The notes below the pieces were generated by a model. The model was given only the letters and a program-made list of their open reading frames with translations. It had not been told where the DNA came from and ran no database searches. The position numbers and the translations under genes are program-made. Shown piece after piece: positions 1 through 5,179 of a stretch of 8,587 nucleotides of DNA. Positions within the stretch are counted from its first letter, which is position 1; every line of letters begins with the position of its first letter. The stretch is from an uncultured Candidatus Melainabacteria bacterium (GTDB lineage Bacteria; Cyanobacteriota; Vampirovibrionia; LMEP-6097), in contig CALBDR010000262.1 of assembly GCA_937927525.1 (NCBI GenBank), forward strand, positions 1-8,587, read 5' to 3'.

Positions 1-1367
1 ATTCAACAGTAAATCCGCAAACGACTCAAAACTATCAAGCACCTCGCAAAAAACTAGATAATATCTTTGCTCGCTTAGAACTCAGTAATAATAAGCCCTA
101 CATAAATGAACAAATTCTATTAAAACTAAAAATATATCACCGCGGAAATTTAAAAAATATTAGTTTACCTGAGCTAAATTTAGGTGATTTTATTCACAAA
201 CGTTTAGAGAAGGATAGCAAAGAATACCAGGAAGTTGTAGAAGGCAGGAGATATATGGTCTATGAAATCCCCTACCTGATCTTCCCAATCAAAGCTGGTA
301 TTAATCATATTGATAGTACCGAGATAGATTTAATTACAGTCGGCAAAGCCGCTCAACTAGATCCATTAGATCCTTTCACCAGTTTTTCCCGTGCATTTAG
401 TCAAGAAAATATAGTTAAAATCCGCACAAACGCTCTTAGGATCGAGACTTTAGATTTACCAAAACCTAGTCCAGCAAATTTCACAGGCTATGTAGGAGAA
501 CTTAGTATTAATCACTCTATTAAAAGCTCTAGCATTGATAAAAATGACTTAGCAGTTTTAAACACTTCTATCTATGGAAACGGAAACCCAAATAACATTC
601 CTAATGACCTAGTCGAAGAATCCAGTAATTTCCACCTATACAAGGACAAAGAATCGAAAAGTCTTGAAGTTAATAACGGTATAGAATACTTTAATATTGA
701 GTCCTCAACTGCTGTAATTCCTGAAAACACTTTACAAAAATTCAAGGTTACAACTAAAGAACTGGTAAATTTCAACCCTAATACTAAATCCTATGAAGTC
801 CACGAAGCGAAAGAATTTAATATCGATATAAAACATAGCCTTAACTCAAATACTTCAGGCGACCTAGCTCCAAATGAAACGCCGATAAAAAGTATCAAAC
901 GTACAATTAAGAAAATCAATCTAAATCAGTTAGTTAGCATTAATCAAAGCAAAATAGAAAACTTTAAAAGGATAAAATTCCAAAACCTTTATCTAGTGCT
1001 AATCTTCGTATTAATTAATCTAATTAGCATACTAAAACATCTCTATAACTTCTATAAGATTAACTTTAAAGGTCTCAAAGACCTTAATCATTTTAATGAA
1101 GCTGAAATTAAGATTAAAAATAATATCGACCTTACTTTAATCTCTAAAGAAATTAAAGAATTAAAGAGAAAAATATATGAAAAACCTGAAGATAAAGAGA
1201 AACTAGAGCATTCAAACCCAGAACTTCGAGACAGAATTGAGCTCTTTATTGAAAATACCGATAAAATGAATTATGGAGTAAAGTTCAACTCAGAACCCCT
1301 CGCTAGTGAAGATTTGAAAAATAAAGCCTTAAATATAGTAAAGGAACTAAAAGCATTTTATGGATAA
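1..1367 (+). CDS. batD: BatD family protein, 3' part (5' end outside window)
   Basis: The reading frame is open from the first full codon at base 3, giving 454 visible residues; the first in-frame ATG (255) is internal, because family-like sequence runs through it. BatD is a membrane-anchored protein with a large extracytoplasmic part, encoded with the VWA-domain proteins BatA/BatB; its role (oxygen tolerance or envelope stress) is poorly defined. Seen: an N-terminal beta-domain part with NKPYINEQILLKLKIYHRG (about visible residues 31-49), the second-domain signature LPKPSPANFTGYVG followed by the GNGNPNNI stretch (about 152-195), a later NFNPNTKSYEV strand (about 256-266), one transmembrane helix (about 328-344) and a charged, probably cytoplasmic tail of about 110 residues rich in Lys and Glu. 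The stop overlaps the start of the batE-like gene by 8 bases, implying translational coupling. batA and batB would be expected upstream. BatD is confident; its exact function is not. Confidence 0.88.
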   Translation, partial: STVNPQTTQNYQAPRKKLDNIFARLELSNNKPYINEQILLKLKIYHRGNLKNISLPELNLGDFIHKRLEKDSKEYQEVVEGRRYMVYEIPYLIFPIKAGINHIDSTEIDLITVGKAAQLDPLDPFTSFSRAFSQENIVKIRTNALRIETLDLPKPSPANFTGYVGELSINHSIKSSSIDKNDLAVLNTSIYGNGNPNNIPNDLVEESSNFHLYKDKESKSLEVNNGIEYFNIESSTAVIPENTLQKFKVTTKELVNFNPNTKSYEVHEAKEFNIDIKHSLNSNTSGDLAPNETPIKSIKRTIKKINLNQLVSINQSKIENFKRIKFQNLYLVLIFVLINLISILKHLYNFYKINFKGLKDLNHFNEAEIKIKNNIDLTLISKEIKELKRKIYEKPEDKEKLEHSNPELRDRIELFIENTDKMNYGVKFNSEPLASEDLKNKALNIVKELKAFYG

Positions 1368-1998
1368 GCAGAAACTTAATCAGGCAGAGCAATTCTACAT
1401 AAAAAATGAATATGATCTAGCTGCTGATATCTATACTGAGATGCTTGAATTGCACCCAGATAATCCATATTTAATGATTAATTTTGCAAATACTCAAGTT
1501 AAGCAAAAAAACTTTGGAAAAGCTTTAGCTTACTATAATCGTGCAAAATTAATAATTCCCCGCAACCATGAACTAAACAATAATATTAAACACACCACGA
1601 AAACCCTACAGAATTTCAATTCTCAATCGATATTCAACTTTATGTTTTTTAACTTTGGTGAATCTTTAATTCTTTTAATAGTTCTGAATGTATTATTCCT
1701 AATCTTTAAAAATTCAAGGATTCAGCTAATTAAATATTCTGTAATAGGACTTTTTGCGATAAGTATCTTAAATACAGCATATGTAGCTTATAGCCAACAC
1801 TTTAAAAACTATGCTTTTGTCAGCTGCACTTCTACTAGCACCCATGCTGGTAATAATTCTGGCTACCCCGAATTATTTGAGTTAAGTGACGGACAAATCA
1901 TTGAAATCATAGAACAGGAGAAAGATTGGTCAAAGATTAAGTATAAAAACCAAATTTCATGGCTTGAAAATGAAAAATATGAATTAGTTAAGCCATAG
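1360..1998 (+). CDS. batE: BatE-like TPR, two-TM, SH3-domain protein
   Basis: A 212-residue membrane protein. In order: two tetratricopeptide-type helical repeats (about 4-34 and 37-68, with the ALAYYNRAKLIIP pattern of TPR helix B), two hydrophobic helices (about 95-116 and 121-145) joined by a short basic loop, and a C-terminal bacterial SH3-like beta domain (about 150-210, with DWSKIKYKN followed by SWLE). This order is that of BatE proteins, which follow BatD in Bat operons; the TPR part probably mediates protein contacts. The ATG lies inside the end of batD (ATGGATAA overlap), so expression is probably coupled; an AAAGGA lies about 14 bases upstream, which is far for a ribosome site. No signal peptide precedes the TPRs. 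The basic loop between the helices would by the positive-inside rule be cytoplasmic, which conflicts with a cytoplasmic TPR domain, so topology is uncertain. The family call rests on domain order and position after batD. Confidence 0.78.
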   Translation: MDKQKLNQAEQFYIKNEYDLAADIYTEMLELHPDNPYLMINFANTQVKQKNFGKALAYYNRAKLIIPRNHELNNNIKHTTKTLQNFNSQSIFNFMFFNFGESLILLIVLNVLFLIFKNSRIQLIKYSVIGLFAISILNTAYVAYSQHFKNYAFVSCTSTSTHAGNNSGYPELFELSDGQIIEIIEQEKDWSKIKYKNQISWLENEKYELVKP

Positions 1999-2007
1999 TG
2001 ATATCAT
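1999..2007 (+). promoter_or_regulatory. possible extended -10 promoter for hisH
   Basis: TG at 1999-2000, one base, then TATCAT at 2002-2007 fits an extended -10 element (TGnTATnAT). Transcription would start near 2014, four bases before the hisH ATG. No -35 match is seen, which extended -10 promoters can lack. It overlaps the batE stop codon region. Such hexamers are common by chance in AT-rich DNA. Confidence 0.35.
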
Positions 2008-2017
2008 TTAGTTGTTC

Positions 2018-2725
2018 ATGCCTTCAAATAAAGAAATCTGCATAATTGATTATCAAGGTGGTGGAAACCTTTTTAGCCTTGAAAATTCTTTTCAATATTT
2101 AGGTGCAAACACCTTTAGAAGTTCTCATGCAGAAGAAATCGCAAAAGCAGATAAAATCATTTTTCCAGGAGTAGGAAGCTTCGCAAATGCGATGCGCCAA
2201 ATCCATAAGTTAAACTTAGCAGATGTTATCACTCAAAAATCCCAGTCAGGGATTCCATTTCTAGGAATTTGTGTCGGCATGCAAGTGCTCTTTGCTTCTT
2301 CTTCAGAGAGTTCTAAAGAAAATAACTTAGATATAGTTGATGGTTTAAATGTATTTGAGATGCCGATTCGCAAATTTGATTTCCTGAAAATCAAACAGGC
2401 AGAGATTTCTGAAAAGATTAAAATTCCACACATGGGTTGGAATCAAGTAACTTTAAAAGAAAATAGTGAAAATCCACTATTTAAGAACATTCCCAATGGT
2501 AGTGATTTCTACTTTGTCCACAGCTACAGAGCCCACGGTAAAGATGCTGATATCAGTAAAAGTATGCGTAAGCGCTTTCCTAAATTAGAAGTCGCGGAAA
2601 CTAACTATATAGAAGACTTTGTAAGTCACATCTGGAACGGTGAGAATCTTTTTGCTTGTCAGTTTCACCCAGAGAAGAGTTCTGAGACTGGGCTTCAGTT
2701 GCTTAAGAATTTTGTGGCTTTGTAG
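2018..2725 (+). CDS. hisH: imidazole glycerol phosphate synthase, glutamine amidotransferase subunit HisH
   Basis: HisH is the class I glutaminase that supplies ammonia to HisF for making imidazole glycerol phosphate and AICAR in histidine biosynthesis; cytoplasmic. Seen in 235 residues: N-terminal strand CIIDYQGGGNLFSL (8-21), oxyanion segment PGVGSF (50-55), nucleophile Cys85 in GICVGMQ, the HisH-typical PHMGWN (137-142), FVHSY (166-170) and the His217/Glu219 pair in QFHPEKS. All triad residues are present. A stop lies in frame at 2009-2011, so only TTG 2012 or ATG 2018 can start it; ATG is preferred because the conserved domain begins a few residues later. It is longer than the usual 200-215 residues, with extra residues before PHMGWN and around 174-190, and one extra residue in the DYGxGNL motif. 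No hisF, hisA or other his gene is in view. HisH paralogues working in sugar amination with a HisF-like partner exist, so that role is a minor alternative. Confidence 0.9.
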   Translation: MPSNKEICIIDYQGGGNLFSLENSFQYLGANTFRSSHAEEIAKADKIIFPGVGSFANAMRQIHKLNLADVITQKSQSGIPFLGICVGMQVLFASSSESSKENNLDIVDGLNVFEMPIRKFDFLKIKQAEISEKIKIPHMGWNQVTLKENSENPLFKNIPNGSDFYFVHSYRAHGKDADISKSMRKRFPKLEVAETNYIEDFVSHIWNGENLFACQFHPEKSSETGLQLLKNFVAL

Positions 2726-2738
2726 ATAAATTTATTTA

Positions 2739-2765
2739 CTTCGCAAAAACGAAGATTTTCATTTT
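2739..2765 (+). terminator. weak hairpin after hisH
   Basis: CTTCG (2739-2743) and CGAAG (2750-2754) pair around a 6-base loop CAAAAA and are followed by ATTTTCATTTT. Five base pairs and an interrupted T tract make it a weak candidate for ending the hisH transcript before the next gene. Confidence 0.35.
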
Positions 2766-2781
2766 CCATATTTAAAAATCA

Positions 2782-2787
2782 CATAAT
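2782..2787 (+). promoter_or_regulatory. possible -10 element for the 70-codon membrane gene
   Basis: CATAAT matches five of six bases of TATAAT and ends six bases before the ATG at 2794. A start of transcription about seven bases downstream would fall on the ATG itself. The -35 region is poor (TTCATT with 18-base spacing at best). There is no Shine-Dalgarno sequence before this gene. Confidence 0.3.
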
Positions 2788-2793
2788 TAAAAC

Positions 2794-3006
2794 ATGCGAA
2801 AAAAATTCCCAGCTAATTTTACAGATTTAGTTACACTTGCTTTAGTAATTTGGTTAATTAAAGACTTTGGAGTAATGTTTAATAGTTATTACTCAGATAA
2901 TATATTTATTGAAGCAAGAGAAGTAATTTTCGAATCAATAAAAACAGTCCTAAGCGTAACAGTATTAATTTCTCGTATAATGTATAACAGAAAGGAAAGA
3001 TCATAA
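2794..3006 (+). CDS. small two-helix membrane protein, unknown function
   Basis: A 70-residue protein I do not recognise. It has a basic N-terminus (MRKKF), a hydrophobic helix at about 9-28, a polar/acidic linker at about 31-43 (SYYSDNIFIEAR), a second hydrophobic helix at about 44-64 and a very basic end (NRKERS). Basic residues at both ends predict a hairpin topology with both termini in the cytoplasm and a short external loop. An in-frame TAA at 2788-2790 makes the ATG at 2794 the only plausible start, and no Shine-Dalgarno sequence precedes it. Its stop is followed with no gap by the ATG of a 26-codon hydrophobic ORF, so the two look like a micro-operon. It lies between hisH and the convergent pyrH. 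The clean helix-loop-helix pattern supports it being a real gene, but there is no homology evidence here. Confidence 0.6.
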   Translation: MRKKFPANFTDLVTLALVIWLIKDFGVMFNSYYSDNIFIEAREVIFESIKTVLSVTVLISRIMYNRKERS

Positions 3007-3087
3007 ATGAATGAAATTATCCTAAACGGCACAGCTGCGTTTGCATTAACGGGAATACTTTACTGCATTTTCTTCAGCGGAGAATAA
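3007..3087 (+). CDS. 26-residue single-helix membrane microprotein, unknown
   Basis: This ORF begins immediately after the stop of the 70-codon gene (TAA directly followed by ATG). It encodes a short acidic start (MNEIILNG), one hydrophobic stretch (about residues 9-23, AAFALTGILYCIFF) and the ending SGE. A purine-rich GGAAAG lies about eight bases upstream, a good ribosome site within the end of the previous gene. The size and single helix recall small accessory subunits of membrane complexes (the class that includes CydX and KdpF), but I see no specific match to any of them. With only 26 codons, chance cannot be ruled out; the tight junction and the ribosome site are the arguments for it. 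Confidence 0.4.
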   Translation: MNEIILNGTAAFALTGILYCIFFSGE

Positions 3088-3125
3088 AAAATCAGAGTAA
3101 AGATCTAAACCACAGTAGGCTGATT
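3086..3125 (-). terminator. possible pyrH terminator overlapping the gene end
   Basis: Read on the minus strand, AATCAG (3125-3120) pairs with CTGATT (3095-3090), and the T run continues to 3086. The loop is long (24 bases) and includes the last codons and stop of pyrH, so the stem is only moderately convincing. It sits in the convergent gap to the tiny plus-strand gene. Confidence 0.35.
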
Positions 3126-3839
3126 CTGAACTAAAGTTCCAATTTCCATACCATAGATAATATCTCTAATAGCTCCAGGTCTGCCGAAATCAAAAACTGC
3201 AATCGGAATACTGTTATCACGGCAAAGTGCAATAGCAGAGGTATCCATAATTTTCAAATTCTTATTAATAATGTCATCATAGCTTAAAGTATCATATTTA
3301 GTAGCTTTCGGGTTAGTTTTAGGATCATCAGAGTAAACACCGTCAACTCCGTTTTTAGCGGTCATTAATAAATCACAATCCATTTCAGTAGCTCTTAATG
3401 AAGCTGCTGTATCAGTAGTGAAGAATGGATTACCAGTTCCTGCGCCGAATATTACGATTCTTCCTTTCTCTAAATGTCTTTGTGCTTTTCTTCTCACGTA
3501 TGGCTCAGCAATAGAGTTCATAGTAAGAGCAGTCTGCACTCTAGTCGCCATACCTCTTTTCTCAAGTACTCCTTGAAGTACTAGACAATTCATAACTGTC
3601 GCAAGCATACCTACATAATCAGCTGCTGCTCTATCCATACCGAGCTCAGTAGACTTCTGTAAACCTCTGAAGATATTACCACCACCGACTACGATACAGA
3701 CTTGGACACCAAGCCTAGAAACCAAATAAATTTCTTCAGCGATTCTATCTATGATCTGTGGGGAAATTCCTAAACTTCCTTCACCCACTAAGGCTTCGCC
3801 ACTTAATTTTAGTAAAACTCTACGGTATTTGATTTCCAT
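3105..3839 (-). CDS. pyrH: UMP kinase PyrH
   Basis: Phosphorylates UMP to UDP with ATP, the step that feeds all pyrimidine nucleotides; a cytoplasmic hexamer of the amino-acid-kinase fold. The 244 residues match the usual length. Seen: RVLLKLSGEAL (7-17), the GGGNIFRG nucleotide/UMP loop (52-59), DRAAADYVGMLATVMN (69-84), GTGNPFFTTDTAA (134-146), then DGVYSDDPKTNP and MDTSAIALCRDN toward the end. ATG at 3839 is chosen over an in-frame TTG one codon earlier (3842), since it puts the core motif at the normal distance. GGA lies about eight bases upstream and TATAAT is at 3854-3849. The gene stands alone: in many bacteria it lies between tsf and frr, but here its downstream neighbour is convergent and its upstream neighbour divergent. 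The identification is secure. Confidence 0.97.
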   Translation of the reverse strand: MEIKYRRVLLKLSGEALVGEGSLGISPQIIDRIAEEIYLVSRLGVQVCIVVGGGNIFRGLQKSTELGMDRAAADYVGMLATVMNCLVLQGVLEKRGMATRVQTALTMNSIAEPYVRRKAQRHLEKGRIVIFGAGTGNPFFTTDTAASLRATEMDCDLLMTAKNGVDGVYSDDPKTNPKATKYDTLSYDDIINKNLKIMDTSAIALCRDNSIPIAVFDFGRPGAIRDIIYGMEIGTLVQNQPTVV

Positions 3840-3848
3840 CAAAATTCC

Positions 3849-3854
3849 ATTATA
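3849..3854 (-). promoter_or_regulatory. -10 element (TATAAT) for pyrH
   Basis: A perfect TATAAT on the minus strand ends nine bases before the pyrH ATG, so transcription would begin about three bases before it. No good -35 hexamer stands 16-18 bases upstream. It lies in the 105-base divergent gap between pyrH and the MAPEG gene. Confidence 0.5.
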
Positions 3855-3934
3855 GCTTTTTCTTTGTTATTAACATAATTTTTTTAAAGTTAACTAAGTT
3901 TCGTTTTTACGCAAGTCCTAAAAAAACCATGCGA

Positions 3935-3940
3935 TACTAT
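3935..3940 (+). promoter_or_regulatory. possible -10 element for the MAPEG gene
   Basis: TACTAT ends four bases before the ATG at 3945; no Shine-Dalgarno sequence lies in the preceding 20 bases. Transcription from it would start at or just inside the ATG. No convincing -35 element is seen. The call rests mainly on position. Confidence 0.3.
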
Positions 3941-3944
3941 CAAT

Positions 3945-4340
3945 ATGACTAGTAGTTTTTACCTTTCAATACTTGCTTTAATCTACATTTACCTAGTACT
4001 CAATGTGGTTAAAAACCGTGTTGCGACTAAAGTAGTTATTGGTGATGGCGATAGTGAAGATTTAAAATACGCCATTCGTGCCCAAGCTAATTTTGCTGAG
4101 CATGTTCCACTAGCAGCACTCTTACTCTTCGCTATAGACCTTCAAGCAGCTAATATACTTGCGATTCATATTTTCGGCATTGTGTTATTAATTGCTCGTG
4201 CGCTGCACATGTCCAGCCTCCTTTATTTAGAAAGAAAGAAGAACTTCTTCAAGTTTAGGGTCTTTGGAACAGCAGGAACTATGTTCTTAATACTAATAAT
4301 GGCTATTTATAATATAATTTTGTATTTTACTCACGCTTAA
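3945..4340 (+). CDS. MAPEG family membrane protein (YecN-like)
   Basis: A 131-residue integral membrane protein of the MAPEG family (membrane-associated proteins in eicosanoid and glutathione metabolism). Some members are glutathione transferases or peroxidases; the bacterial YecN-type members have no settled substrate. Four hydrophobic helices are visible at about 3-22, 53-67, 70-90 and 106-128. The signature is GDGDSEDLKYAIRAQANF followed by AEHVP (33-55), which carries the family RxxxNFxEhvP pattern at the start of helix 2. Length and the GDG-x-x-x-L-x-x-AIR segment resemble E. coli YecN. The first in-frame ATG is used; no ribosome site is seen before it. It is divergent from pyrH and is followed after 57 bases by a tRNA methyltransferase gene on the same strand, possibly co-transcribed but not obviously related in job. 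The family is confident; the substrate is unknown. Confidence 0.88.
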   Translation: MTSSFYLSILALIYIYLVLNVVKNRVATKVVIGDGDSEDLKYAIRAQANFAEHVPLAALLLFAIDLQAANILAIHIFGIVLLIARALHMSSLLYLERKKNFFKFRVFGTAGTMFLILIMAIYNIILYFTHA

Positions 4341-4397
4341 GGATTTGATTAAAAACGCAGAGATTCGACAACTGCCTAGGTCCTAAAGAAATAGAAA

Positions 4398-5138
4398 ATG
4401 CCTCCAGAACAAAAATACATTTTAGAAAAAACCCAAGATGGCAGCATCAGTTTTCTTAACACTGAATTTAATGAAAGCTATCACTCAATAATCGGTGCTT
4501 ACCATGAAGCTCTCCATAAACATGTTCTTGCCTGTAAAGTAGATGAGCTTGCCCTAAATCGGGTAAAAAATCCAAATAATAAAGACCCTATTAAAATACT
4601 AGATGTTTGCTTTGGCTTATCTTATAACTCAGGCGTGGCTATAGAAAAAATCTGGGAAATAAACCCAGAACAAAAAATTGAAATCATTGGACTGGAGAGT
4701 GATATAGGTATTATTCAGAAAATTCCAGAATTAGAAATACCGGAAAACTATGAGATTGTTCACAAATTAATGACAAATTTATCAAATCTTGTTCTAAATT
4801 TAGAACAAGATTCACCGAAATCAAAAAAACTTGAGTTAAAAGAAGAAAATATTGATATCACGATTTATATCGATGATGCTAGGAATTCAATAAAATCACT
4901 AGAATCAAACTATTTCGATGGAATTTTCTTTGATCCTTTTAGCCCTAAATCATGTCCAATATTATGGACTGAAGAGTTTATAGCAGATGTAGTTAAAACT
5001 GCTAAGCCTGGAGCTTATATCTCGACATACAGTTCAGCGCGTATAGCTAAAGATGGGTTTAATAATGCTGGCTGTAAATTATTCGAAGGACCTAAATTAA
5101 ACCGCAGAAACGGTGGGGTACTGGCTAGGAAAAACTAA
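4398..5138 (+). CDS. mnmD: stand-alone MnmC2/MnmD-type tRNA wobble-uridine methyltransferase
   Basis: Probably the SAM-dependent methyltransferase that turns 5-aminomethyl-uridine (nm5U or nm5s2U) into the methylaminomethyl form at tRNA position 34. Seen in 246 residues: the family opening TQDGSISFLN then YHSIIGAYHEAL (about 12-39), SAM-binding motif ILDVCFGLSYNS (67-78), acidic Glu100 after the next strand, an IDDAR motif (158-162), FFDPFSPKSCPILWTEEF (177-194), which matches the DxFsPxxxPxLWt signature, and ISTYSSA (208-214). E. coli fuses this domain to an FAD oxidase (MnmC1); no oxidase part is present here, as in the stand-alone Aquifex-type enzymes. An in-frame TAG at 4392-4394 fixes the start. 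A low-complexity, charged stretch at about 128-151 looks like a lineage-specific insertion. The Shine-Dalgarno is weak (AAAGAA). Confidence is high for the family, moderate for the exact reaction. Confidence 0.82.
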   Translation: MPPEQKYILEKTQDGSISFLNTEFNESYHSIIGAYHEALHKHVLACKVDELALNRVKNPNNKDPIKILDVCFGLSYNSGVAIEKIWEINPEQKIEIIGLESDIGIIQKIPELEIPENYEIVHKLMTNLSNLVLNLEQDSPKSKKLELKEENIDITIYIDDARNSIKSLESNYFDGIFFDPFSPKSCPILWTEEFIADVVKTAKPGAYISTYSSARIAKDGFNNAGCKLFEGPKLNRRNGGVLARKN

Positions 5139-5141
5139 AAC

Positions 5142-5179
5142 AGTTGAAGCTTTAAGAACAGGCGCTTAATTTTTCAACT
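5142..5179. terminator. bidirectional hairpin between convergent genes
   Basis: AGTTGAA (5142-5148) pairs with TTCAACT (5173-5179). Inside this, TTAAG (5152-5156) pairs with CTTAA (5165-5169), leaving a 3x3 internal loop and an 8-base apical loop. It fills the 39-base gap between the convergent methyltransferase and nrdB genes and overlaps the first two bases of the nrdB stop triplet as read on the plus strand. There is no long T tract on either side, so terminator strength is uncertain. Confidence 0.5.

Noticed and set aside
572..775. Minus-strand ORF of 67 codons inside batD
   Set aside because: Antisense to strongly family-like BatD sequence; no motif or ribosome site of its own.
2012..2017. 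TTG start for hisH two codons before the ATG
   Set aside because: It is in frame, but ATG 2018 is two codons later and gives a normal N-terminus; TTG starts are rare and no ribosome site favours it.
2233..2433. Minus-strand ORF of 66 codons inside hisH
   Set aside because: Shadow of the conserved HisH frame.
3840..3842. TTG start for pyrH one codon before the ATG
   Set aside because: It adds a single residue; ATG 3839 fits the family and the GGA spacing better.
3870..3894. TTAAC / GTTAA inverted repeat in the pyrH-MAPEG divergent gap
   Set aside because: Five-base arms across an A/T run are too short to call an operator.
4341..4397. CCTAGG palindrome between the MAPEG and methyltransferase genes
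   Set aside because: A six-base palindrome alone is not evidence of a site; no promoter or hairpin geometry around it.
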